A stretch of 6,774 nucleotides of DNA from NCBI GenBank assembly GCA_002412555.1, contig DHVH01000202.1, forward strand, positions 1 through 6,774, given 5' to 3'. The notes beneath the pieces are model-generated. The model did not search any database. It saw only the letters and a list, made by a program, of their open reading frames with translations, and was not told where the DNA came from. Each line of letters opens with the position of its first letter. Position 1 is the first letter of the stretch. The position numbers and the translations under genes are program-made. The DNA is from Marinilabiliaceae bacterium UBA5213. Its GTDB lineage: Bacteria > Bacteroidota > Bacteroidia > Bacteroidales > Marinilabiliaceae. Positions 1 to 5,413 of the stretch are shown here, piece by piece.

Positions 1-553
1 GCATGCGCAGGTTGTGCACCATGTTGCCACTACCTATAATCAGAATGCCTTTTTCGCGCAAAGCGCGCAATTCACCGGCCAACTGATAATGATACTCCGG
101 CGTTTGCAGGTAATCCAGACTCAATTGCACCACAGGAATATCAGCGCCTGGATAGAGGTGCATGATGACACTCCAGGCCCCATGATCCAATCCCCATGCA
201 TCATCGAGTCCCAGCTCGGCTGAATGCACCACTTCCTTTGTAAGGTGTGCCAGTTCCGGTGAACCGGGAGCAGGATAATCCACTTCAAAAAGCGCTTTCG
301 GAAAGCCCCCAAAATCATGAATGGTCCTGGGTTGCTCCATGGCAGTGACAAAAGTGCCACGCGTCTCCCAGTGCGCCGAAATGCACAGGATGGCTTTCGG
401 GGTGGGAAGGCCTTCCGCCACCCCCCGAAAGCCCTGCACAAACTCATTCTCTTCGATGGCATTCATGGGACTTCCATGACCCAGAAAGAGCACCGGCATT
501 TTCGGAGTGGATGGAAAACTCGCCGCTATTTTATTTAAAGTTGTCAGACTCAT
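1..553 (-). CDS. ygiD: YgiD-type 4,5-DOPA dioxygenase extradiol family protein (C-terminus cut by window edge)
   Basis: Class III (LigB-like) extradiol ring-cleavage dioxygenase. E. coli YgiD is a Zn enzyme that cleaves 4,5 of L-DOPA in vitro; the physiological substrate is uncertain. The frame is open from the ATG at 553 to the window edge, giving 184 residues of a family normally about 260-270 long. It tracks E. coli YgiD nearly end to end: LGHGSPMN (residues 24-31, metal ligand His26), SAHW (59-62, ligand His61), TIHDFGGFP (77-85), YPAPGSP (93-99), WGLDHGAW (120-127, probable catalytic His124), PVVQLS (140-145) and SGNMVHNLR (175-183, ligand His180). The last expected metal-site histidine lies outside the window. 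The start is preceded only by an A-rich leader (taaaaaatcgatt), usual for Bacteroidota. It starts 36 bases after the pirin stop on the same strand, so co-transcription is likely. Family assignment is firm; the substrate is inferred only. Confidence 0.93.
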   Translation of the reverse strand, partial: MSLTTLNKIAASFPSTPKMPVLFLGHGSPMNAIEENEFVQGFRGVAEGLPTPKAILCISAHWETRGTFVTAMEQPRTIHDFGGFPKALFEVDYPAPGSPELAHLTKEVVHSAELGLDDAWGLDHGAWSVIMHLYPGADIPVVQLSLDYLQTPEYHYQLAGELRALREKGILIIGSGNMVHNLRM

Positions 554-571
554 AATCGATTTTTTAGTGTA

Positions 572-599
572 GACCTGGTAGCCTGTCGGCTACCAGGTC
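572..599 (-). other. Perfect 12-bp hairpin spanning the pirin stop codon
   Basis: Positions 572-583 and 588-599 are exact reverse complements (gacctggtagcc / ggctaccaggtc), separated by a 4-base loop. Eight of the twelve pairs are G:C. In the leftward transcript the 5' arm contains the last codons and the TAG stop of the pirin gene (592-590), and the 3' arm ends 18 bases before the ygiD ATG. No U-run follows in the leftward direction (the next bases are A-rich) or in the rightward direction, so it does not look like an intrinsic terminator. A role in mRNA stability or in coupling translation of the two genes is inference. Confidence 0.6.
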
Positions 600-1309
600 A
601 TGGGCACTTCCATCAACAACACCTCGGCGTCGTCTGAAAGCGCTTCCAGTTTAAAACCTTCTGTCTCCCAAATACCAAAGCCGTCGCGCTCATTCAGCTC
701 AGTGCCGTCTATACTAATATCGCCCTTAAGGACAAAGACATACACACCATTACCACTTGTCTTTAAGTGGTAATCCGCACCAACCCCTTTGTCAAAATTT
801 CCCAGATGAAACCATGCATCCTGATGCACCCAAACACCTTCATCATTGGCATTTGGAGAAACTATCTGTTGTAACTTATTGTGCCGGTCCTCCAAATTCA
901 ACGCGATCTGATCGTAGCGTGGCGGATGACCCTTTTTATCGGGAAACACCCATATTTGCAGGAATTTCACAGCCTTATCCTTATTTTTATTGTACTCGCT
1001 GTGCGTAATTCCGGTACCGGCACTCATCACCTGAATGTCGCCCTTCTTAATAACCGAGACATTGCCCATACTGTCACTGTGCTCCAAATCGCCTTCCAAA
1101 GGAATCGAGATGATTTCCATATCGCTGTGGGGATGGGTTCCAAAACCCATCCCTTCTGCAACATAATCGTCGTTCAACACCCTTAGTGCACCAAAATGCA
1201 TCCTTTCGGGATGATGATAATCGGCGAAACTAAAAGTATGTCTGCTGTGCAGCCAGCCGTAGTTGGCGTCACCACGACTGTCTGCCTTATGCAATACTGT
1301 TTTTGTCAT
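590..1309 (-). CDS. Pirin family protein (bicupin, YhhW-like)
   Basis: A 239-residue cytosolic pirin of the length of E. coli YhhW, a metal-binding bicupin with quercetin 2,3-dioxygenase activity in vitro. Visible features are the N-terminal HSRHTFSFADY block (21-31), GFGTHPHSDME (55-65) with metal ligands His59 and His61, and MSAGTGITHSE (95-105) with ligands His103 and Glu105, so the iron site is intact. The second cupin domain covers roughly residues 140-239 and ends VPMTW, as in YhhW-like proteins. There is no signal peptide. The ATG at 1309 has a reasonable ribosome-binding sequence (AAAGGA about seven bases upstream) and gives the standard pirin N-terminus. It sits between yceI and ygiD, all leftward. 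Pirins are also known as transcription cofactors or redox sensors, so enzymatic function is not certain. No Bacteroidota -7 box is seen in its own upstream gap, which suggests read-through from yceI. Confidence 0.94.
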   Translation of the reverse strand: MTKTVLHKADSRGDANYGWLHSRHTFSFADYHHPERMHFGALRVLNDDYVAEGMGFGTHPHSDMEIISIPLEGDLEHSDSMGNVSVIKKGDIQVMSAGTGITHSEYNKNKDKAVKFLQIWVFPDKKGHPPRYDQIALNLEDRHNKLQQIVSPNANDEGVWVHQDAWFHLGNFDKGVGADYHLKTSGNGVYVFVLKGDISIDGTELNERDGFGIWETEGFKLEALSDDAEVLLMEVPMTW

Positions 1310-1335
1310 AATTTAATCCTTTCATTTAGAAAACA

Positions 1336-1360
1336 CTTGAACTCTTTTCTTAAGCTCAAG
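1336..1360 (-). other. Possible leader hairpin or weak attenuator between yceI and pirin
   Basis: In leftward RNA, 1360-1353 (cuugagcu) can pair with 1343-1336 (aguucaag) through eight pairs including one G:U, around a 9-base loop. It is followed by the U-rich run UGUUUUCU. The stem is short and only half G:C, so at most it is a weak terminator or attenuator. It lies 26 bases upstream of the pirin ATG and 65 bases past the yceI stop. Confidence 0.3.
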
Positions 1361-1425
1361 CAACTACACTGCATTAAAAGCCTGAATTAATACGACTATA
1401 AATCATTTCCAGCGTCGAAGAATAA

Positions 1426-1953
1426 TTAGGCTTGTTTCACAAACTGCACCTCACCGGCTAGTCTGACCTCATCACTCACCAAAACACCACCGGTTTCCAG
1501 CGCCGCATTCCAGTTCAGTCCCCAGTCCTTACGGTTAATTTTTCCGCTGAATGAAAACCCGGCCTTTTCATTGCCCCAGGGATCTTTATTGGTACCACCA
1601 AATTCCACTGCCAATTTCACTTCTTTACCCACGCCTTTGATGGTCAGCTTTCCAGTCAATTCAAACTCATCGTCGCTCACCTTCTCAAAACGGGAGCTCT
1701 CGAAAGTCATCACCGGATGGTTCTCCGCGTCAAAAAAGTCGCCACTCTTCAAGTGGGTGTCGCGGTCGTCATTATTGGTATATACCGAAGCAGTGTCAAC
1801 GCTCACGCTCACCTTACCTTTGGCAAAATCTACCTGATCAATAGCGGCTGAGAAGCTTTTGAATTCTCCCTTAACATGGCTGATCATTAAATGCTTTACT
1901 TTGAAAGTCAATTCACTGTGTGTGGGATCTAATACCCATTTTGCATTTTCCAT
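1426..1953 (-). CDS. YceI family protein (polyprenoid-binding lipocalin-like barrel)
   Basis: A single YceI domain fills this 175-residue protein. The family folds as a lipocalin-like beta-barrel that binds a long polyprenoid chain (seen in TTHA0802 and in E. coli YceI structures). Diagnostic stretches are WVLDPTHSELTFKVKHLMIS near the N-terminus, DTASVYTNNDDRDTHLKSGDFF (residues about 53-74), a strand with HPVMTFES, KLTIKGVGKEVKL, and the WG-(N)-KAGFSFSGKINRKDWGLNWN region towards the C-terminus. No signal peptide is present, so this is a cytosolic YceI, unlike periplasmic E. coli YceI. A TTG nine bases upstream (1962) is also in frame, but the ATG at 1953 matches the usual cytosolic YceI N-terminus and is preferred. 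It is probably the first gene of the yceI-pirin-ygiD run: a consensus -7 box lies about 46 bases upstream and a tandem direct repeat abuts the -33 region. The ligand and exact role are unknown. Confidence 0.93.
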   Translation of the reverse strand: MENAKWVLDPTHSELTFKVKHLMISHVKGEFKSFSAAIDQVDFAKGKVSVSVDTASVYTNNDDRDTHLKSGDFFDAENHPVMTFESSRFEKVSDDEFELTGKLTIKGVGKEVKLAVEFGGTNKDPWGNEKAGFSFSGKINRKDWGLNWNAALETGGVLVSDEVRLAGEVQFVKQA

Positions 1954-1998
1954 TGTCTTCAATTTTTAGGTGTTTAATTGCTTTAATTATTTACATTA

Positions 1999-2026
1999 CA
2001 AAAGTACAAGCTAAACACAGCTCAAT
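1999..2026 (-). promoter_or_regulatory. Probable yceI promoter, Bacteroidota type
   Basis: Read leftward, 2006-1999 is TACTTTTG, a perfect match to the Bacteroidota -7 consensus TAnnTTTG. Sixteen bases further upstream is ATTG (2026-2023), a partial -33 element at a spacing shorter than the usual 19 or so. Transcription would begin near 1995, giving a leader of about 40 bases before the ATG at 1953. The poor -33 fits a promoter that needs an activator, in line with the adjacent direct repeat. Confidence 0.5.
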
Positions 2027-2069
2027 GGTTACAGTATTCGGAAAGAAGGTGGTACTATTCAGAAATAAG
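2027..2069. repeat. Tandem 21-bp-phased direct repeat, candidate operator upstream of yceI
   Basis: Comparing 2027-2048 with 2048-2069 at an offset of exactly 21 bases gives 16 identities out of 22. The shared pattern is ggt, then a, then tattc, one variable base, gaaa, one variable base, and aag. Relative to the inferred yceI start near 1995, the pair covers about -32 to -74, touching the -33 element. Direct half-sites two helical turns apart next to the core promoter are the classical arrangement for AraC-family activators (for example araI1-araI2). The regulator is unknown; the AraC-type gene in this window is one candidate. Confidence 0.45.
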
Positions 2070-2079
2070 CCTTTCATGT

Positions 2080-2102
2080 ATTGATTTACTTCGGTAAACA
2101 AT
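2080..2102 (+). other. UUCG-capped hairpin in the yceI/antiporter gap
   Basis: In rightward RNA, 2080-2083 and 2085-2089 pair with 2094-2102 (nine Watson-Crick pairs with A2084 bulged) around the loop UUCG closed by C-G, the exceptionally stable cUUCGg tetraloop. A G:U pair at 2079/2103 can extend it. It is followed by A-rich, not U-rich, sequence, so it is not a rightward terminator. If antiporter transcription starts upstream of 2080 it would be a leader structure; otherwise it may be fortuitous. Confidence 0.35.
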
Positions 2103-2256
2103 GGTAAAAAACTAAAAAGGCTGATTTTAAATAATTATTAATGTGAATTAAAGACAGGTTTAATTGTCCCAAAAAAATCTTAATTTTATCTCAATGCACC
2201 AATGGAGGCCATTCTCAATTGTGTATATTGCAATACCTCTGCCTAAATCAACAAAA

Positions 2257-4404
2257 ATGATCCTATTAAATATACTTGACACCACTCTTCCTCTTACCAA
2301 TCCGGTACTGAAGTTCCTGTTGATATTGGTAATCATTTTATTTGCACCCATCATTCTTAACAAGGTAAAAATCCCTCACCTTCTGGGACTGATAATTGCC
2401 GGGGCCGTTGTGGGGCCACACGGCATAAATCTCATGGAAAGGGACAGCAGTATTATTCTTTCTGGTACGGCGGGGCTTTTATACATAATGTTCCTGGCCG
2501 GGTTAGAAATAGATTTGGCCGACTTTAAAAAAAACAGTAAAAAAAGCATTGTATTTGGGATGTACACCTTCATCATCCCCATGGCTTTAGGCACCCTGGC
2601 AGGCATCTACCTATTAGGATTCTCCATTCCTACCTCGGTATTGTTAGCAAGTATGTTTGCCTCCCATACCCTAATAGCCTACCCCTTAATTAGCAAATTG
2701 GGGGTGGCAAAAAACAGGGCCGTAAACATTACCGTAGGTGGCACCATGATTACCGACACCCTGGCCCTTTTGGTATTAGCGGTGATTGTTGGCATGACCA
2801 CAGGAGAGGTGAATTCCGAATTTTGGATAAGGCTTTCCGTGTCCATTCTCATATTTGGCTTGATAGTTATGCTGCTTTTTCCATTGATTGGACGATGGTT
2901 TTTTAAGCGCTTTGACGACAATGTTTCTCAATACATTTTTGTTTTGGTTATGGTTTTTCTTGGTGCAGTTCTGGCAGAAATTGCAGGAATTGAAGCCATT
3001 ATCGGCGCATTTTTAGCGGGATTGGCGCTCAACCGCCTAATCCCTCAAACTTCCCCATTGATGAATCGCATCGAATTTGTGGGCAATGCCATATTTATTC
3101 CCTTTTTTCTGATTGGTGTGGGCATGCTGATTGATTACCGGGCCTTTTTCAAAGACACCCAGACAATATGGGTTGGAACGGTCATGATAGCAGTGGCCAC
3201 CATCTCCAAATTTGCTGCTGCATGGATAACTCAAAAAACTTATAAATTTTCCGTAGATGAGCGCAGACTGATTTTTGGTTTAAGCAATGCTCAAGCAGCT
3301 GCTACCCTTGCTGCTATTTTGGTTGGTTACAACATCATAATTGGGCAAACCGAAACCGGCGAACCTATAAGACTGCTCAACGAAAGCATCCTGAACGGAA
3401 CCATCTTAATGATACTTTTCACTTGCACCATGGCCTCATTTGTAGCACAAAAAGGAGCTAAAAACATAGCCCTTTTAGAAAACACAGACACTTCAACTGA
3501 GAATGAAGAGAGTAAGGAAAGGATATTAATCCCCATCAGCAACATTGAAACTACAGATGAACTTATTAATCTGGGGGTGACCATTAAATCCAAGAAAAAC
3601 AAAGACGGCTTGTATGCATTGAGTATTATTGACAATTCATCCACGTCTGGTACTGCTGATAAGCAAGCTAAAAAGTTACTTAACAAGGCAGCTGTAGCAG
3701 CTTCGGCCACAGACAACATATTGAACGAATTAATCCGCTATGATATCAATGTCATTAATGGCATTACAAGCGTAGCCAAAGAGCATAAAATAACAGATCT
3801 GATTTTAGGGCTTCATGTAAAAAAAGGACTGTCTGATTCTTTTCTGGGAAATCTCATAGAAGGAATCTTGACCAAATGCAACACAACTACACTTATTTAT
3901 AGACATGTTCAGCCTTTCGGGACAATTAAAAGACATATAATAATAGTACCGGAAAACGCTGAAAAAGAGATTGGCTTTCCATTTTGGTTAGTCAAGGTAT
4001 GGAACATTGCGAGAAACTCAGGTGCAAAACATATATTCTACGCGGCAAAGGAAACACTACGCTTTATAGAGGAGATTCAAGCCAAGCATCCCATAGAATG
4101 CGACTTCTTGGAATTTAACGACTGGGACAACTTTTTAATCATTTCCAGAGATATACACCCGGATGACAATCTGATAATTGTACTAAGTAGGAAGGACAAG
4201 CCTTCGTATCACAGCCACATGACAAAGATACCGTCCTACCTGAACAAGTATTTCAAATCAACCAGTTATATTCTGGTTTACCCCATTCAAGCAGGAGTAA
4301 CTGGTTCCTCAAAAATGGACCTGACCAACGCAACGATCACAGAACCGCTGGAAAAACTTGACGAAATAGGAAAAACACTGGCAAAAATGTTCCGACGAAA
4401 ATAA
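2257..4404 (+). CDS. CPA2-family cation:proton antiporter with UspA-like cytosolic tail
   Basis: Inner-membrane monovalent cation (Na+ or K+)/H+ exchanger of the CPA2 (Kef/NapA-like) superfamily, 715 residues from the ATG at 2257. Residues 16-398 form about 13 hydrophobic helices. Family landmarks are IPHLLGLIIAGAVVGPHG (39-56), LLYIMFLAGLEIDL (74-87), ASHTLIAYPL (136-145), GGTMITDTLALLVLA (161-175), IIGAFLAGLALNR (248-260) and FIPFFLIGVGML (280-291). Asp167 in ITDT sits where CPA members carry the ion-binding Asp; it is preceded by Thr, not the second Asp of electrogenic NapA-type proteins. The soluble tail (about 400-715) contains two UspA-like halves, roughly 431-559 (ERILIPIS to TTTLIYR) and 569-686, suggesting nucleotide or stress control of transport. 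The canonical Usp ATP loop is not clearly present. In-frame TTG (2164) and ATG (2194) starts would add a charged 21-31 residue extension; the 2257 ATG gives the expected N-terminus just before helix 1. The gene is visibly more A+T-rich than its neighbours. Ion specificity cannot be read from sequence. Confidence 0.9.
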   Translation: MILLNILDTTLPLTNPVLKFLLILVIILFAPIILNKVKIPHLLGLIIAGAVVGPHGINLMERDSSIILSGTAGLLYIMFLAGLEIDLADFKKNSKKSIVFGMYTFIIPMALGTLAGIYLLGFSIPTSVLLASMFASHTLIAYPLISKLGVAKNRAVNITVGGTMITDTLALLVLAVIVGMTTGEVNSEFWIRLSVSILIFGLIVMLLFPLIGRWFFKRFDDNVSQYIFVLVMVFLGAVLAEIAGIEAIIGAFLAGLALNRLIPQTSPLMNRIEFVGNAIFIPFFLIGVGMLIDYRAFFKDTQTIWVGTVMIAVATISKFAAAWITQKTYKFSVDERRLIFGLSNAQAAATLAAILVGYNIIIGQTETGEPIRLLNESILNGTILMILFTCTMASFVAQKGAKNIALLENTDTSTENEESKERILIPISNIETTDELINLGVTIKSKKNKDGLYALSIIDNSSTSGTADKQAKKLLNKAAVAASATDNILNELIRYDINVINGITSVAKEHKITDLILGLHVKKGLSDSFLGNLIEGILTKCNTTTLIYRHVQPFGTIKRHIIIVPENAEKEIGFPFWLVKVWNIARNSGAKHIFYAAKETLRFIEEIQAKHPIECDFLEFNDWDNFLIISRDIHPDDNLIIVLSRKDKPSYHSHMTKIPSYLNKYFKSTSYILVYPIQAGVTGSSKMDLTNATITEPLEKLDEIGKTLAKMFRRK

Positions 4405-4449
4405 AGTTCACTCATTCTAAACCAACTCACCTAATTGAACCAAATAATT

Positions 4450-5289
4450 TCAGGAAGCAGGGTTCAGCAAACGCTCCATCTCTTCACGGAACTCGGACGG
4501 AGTCTGCCCCGCCTTCTTTTTAAAAACTTTTGAGAAGTAGGATTTTTCGTTGTACCCGAGTTCAAAACCGATTTCTGACACCGACTTGGCAGTGGTGGCC
4601 AGCAAGTGCTTGGCTTCGGTCAATTTTCGGGTCTCGATGAGTTCCGAGACACTCTGGTTCATGATTTTCTGACAAATCAGGTTGAGGTTGCGCGACGACA
4701 TAAACAGCTTCTCGGCATAGAACTCCACACTTAAGGGGCGTCGGAAATTGTCCTCCAAAATCTTCAAAAAAGACAAGAAAGTCTCATTTTGAAGGTCAGC
4801 ACCCTCCATATCTGCATCGGGCACTTTTTTCTTTTCCGACTCGACCATAATAAAAAGGGCACTCAAGAGGTGGCGCACCACCGATAAATCGGGGGCTGGG
4901 CTCTGCATTTCAACTTCCATAAGTTCACATACCTGGCCCAAACGATTAAAGCAGGTCCCCGTTTGAAGTGAGACATTGGCCTTATTGTGAAAACTCTGGT
5001 ATAGCTGGAAGACCGTCTCTGCAATAAAATCACTTTTGAAACGAAGCACCCACATATCAAACTCACCACCAGATAAGCGGGTAATTATGCGGTGCGACTG
5101 TCCCCGTGCCACAAAGGCCACCAACGGAGCATTCACCGTAACCATCTCACAGTTGATGTAATGCTCCAACTGGCCCCTGATGCCCACAATCAGCTCCTCA
5201 AAATCGTGCACATGCACCTCATTGGGATGGGCAGCAATTTCGAGCGCGCGCGCTTTATCCAGCCGGACTATCGAAAACAGTTGATCCAT
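4450..5289 (-). CDS. AraC family transcriptional regulator
   Basis: A 279-residue one-component DNA-binding regulator. Residues 20-100 look like an AraC-type cupin sensor domain: HPNEVHVHDFEELIVGIRG (21-39), then NAPLVAFVARGQSHRI, the usual 'where the ligand pocket meets H' block. After a linker (about 150-170), the C-terminal AraC/XylS DNA-binding domain holds two helix-turn-helix units: the first around 187-210 (LSVEFYAEKLFMSSRNLN) and the second around 236-260 (SVSEIGFELGYNEKSYFSKV), followed by the family signature end KKAGQTPSEFRE. The domain is intact. The ligand is unknown. The ATG at 5289 is only four bases from a perfect leftward -7 box, so the message may have almost no leader. It is divergent from the TPR sensor gene and convergent with the antiporter (45-base gap, no obvious terminator). 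The targets could be itself, the TPR gene or the yceI repeat site; none is shown. Confidence 0.93.
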   Translation of the reverse strand: MDQLFSIVRLDKARALEIAAHPNEVHVHDFEELIVGIRGQLEHYINCEMVTVNAPLVAFVARGQSHRIITRLSGGEFDMWVLRFKSDFIAETVFQLYQSFHNKANVSLQTGTCFNRLGQVCELMEVEMQSPAPDLSVVRHLLSALFIMVESEKKKVPDADMEGADLQNETFLSFLKILEDNFRRPLSVEFYAEKLFMSSRNLNLICQKIMNQSVSELIETRKLTEAKHLLATTAKSVSEIGFELGYNEKSYFSKVFKKKAGQTPSEFREEMERLLNPAS

Positions 5290-5293
5290 TTAC

Positions 5294-5301
5294 CAAATAT
5301 A
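5294..5301 (-). promoter_or_regulatory. Candidate araC promoter -7 box, nearly leaderless
   Basis: Read leftward, 5301-5294 is TATATTTG, a perfect TAnnTTTG match. If the usual distance of about four bases to the start site holds, transcription begins at about 5290, next to the ATG at 5289. No convincing TTTG -33 element is found 19-21 bases upstream, so the call is tentative. Confidence 0.4.
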
Positions 5302-5325
5302 AGTACTTTTCAAATAGAAACGCCG

Positions 5326-5333
5326 TAGCTTTG
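5326..5333 (+). promoter_or_regulatory. Candidate promoter -7 box for the TPR sensor gene
   Basis: TAGCTTTG at 5326-5333 is a perfect match to the Bacteroidota -7 element TAnnTTTG. The start site would be near 5337, leaving a leader of about 75 bases. A good -33 TTTG is missing; T-rich sequence at 5307-5310 is the nearest. The box overlaps the palindrome at 5330-5339. A weaker second candidate, TATTTTG, lies at 5373-5379. Confidence 0.4.
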
Positions 5334-5339
5334 TACAAA
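5330..5339. repeat. 10-bp palindrome in the araC/TPR divergent promoter region
   Basis: tttgtacaaa is a perfect palindrome overlapping the 3' end of the rightward -7 box. The hexamer caaata also occurs three times in this gap (5294-5299, 5311-5316, 5336-5341). The palindrome is placed where a repressor would block the TPR promoter, but short A+T-rich palindromes arise by chance. Confidence 0.25.
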
Positions 5340-5413
5340 TACACCAATGAACAAAGAGCACTAAACCTGCGTTATTTTGTTTTAACCGGCAACAATTTGC
5401 ACAAAACCCGCTT

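Larger units (their letters stand above)
1954..2256. other. Divergent intergenic region between yceI and the antiporter gene
   Basis: This gene-free, A+T-rich stretch separates two divergent genes. The left part holds the yceI promoter (1999-2026) and a tandem repeat (2027-2069). The middle holds a UUCG-capped hairpin (2080-2102). The right part is almost pure A+T (for example 2124-2152) and carries the antiporter promoter at an unresolved place; the best -7 candidate there is TAATTTTA at 2181-2188 (7 of 8 to TAnnTTTG), without a good -33 partner. A 10-bp palindrome, tattgcaata, lies at 2226-2235. No short gene in it is convincing. Confidence 0.6.

Noticed and set aside
121..462. Open frames opposite or overlapping the dioxygenase, pirin, YceI, antiporter, AraC and TPR genes
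   Set aside because: They lie in other frames of genes with clear family matches, show no recognisable domains or start signals, and read as shadows of the real coding sequence.
572..599. Reading the pirin/ygiD hairpin as a rho-independent terminator
   Set aside because: No T-run follows the stem on either strand; the T-run at 560-565 lies on the wrong side for rightward RNA and becomes an A-run in leftward RNA.
1954..1962. TTG start for yceI three codons upstream
   Set aside because: An ATG at 1953 gives the standard cytosolic YceI N-terminus; TTG starts are rarer and add only three residues.
2226..2235. Palindrome tattgcaata 21 bases upstream of the antiporter ATG
   Set aside because: Ten A+T-rich bases are too little to separate from chance, and there is no promoter nearby to give it a role.
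2164..2256. Longer antiporter reading frame starting at TTG 2164 or ATG 2194
   Set aside because: The extra 21-31 residues are not like CPA2 N-termini, and the ATG at 2257 sits directly before the first membrane helix with an A-rich leader. The longer forms are possible but less likely.
4405..4449. Terminator between the convergent antiporter and araC genes
   Set aside because: Only a 5-bp gttca/tgaac pairing with a long loop is present and no T-run follows; no supportable terminator.
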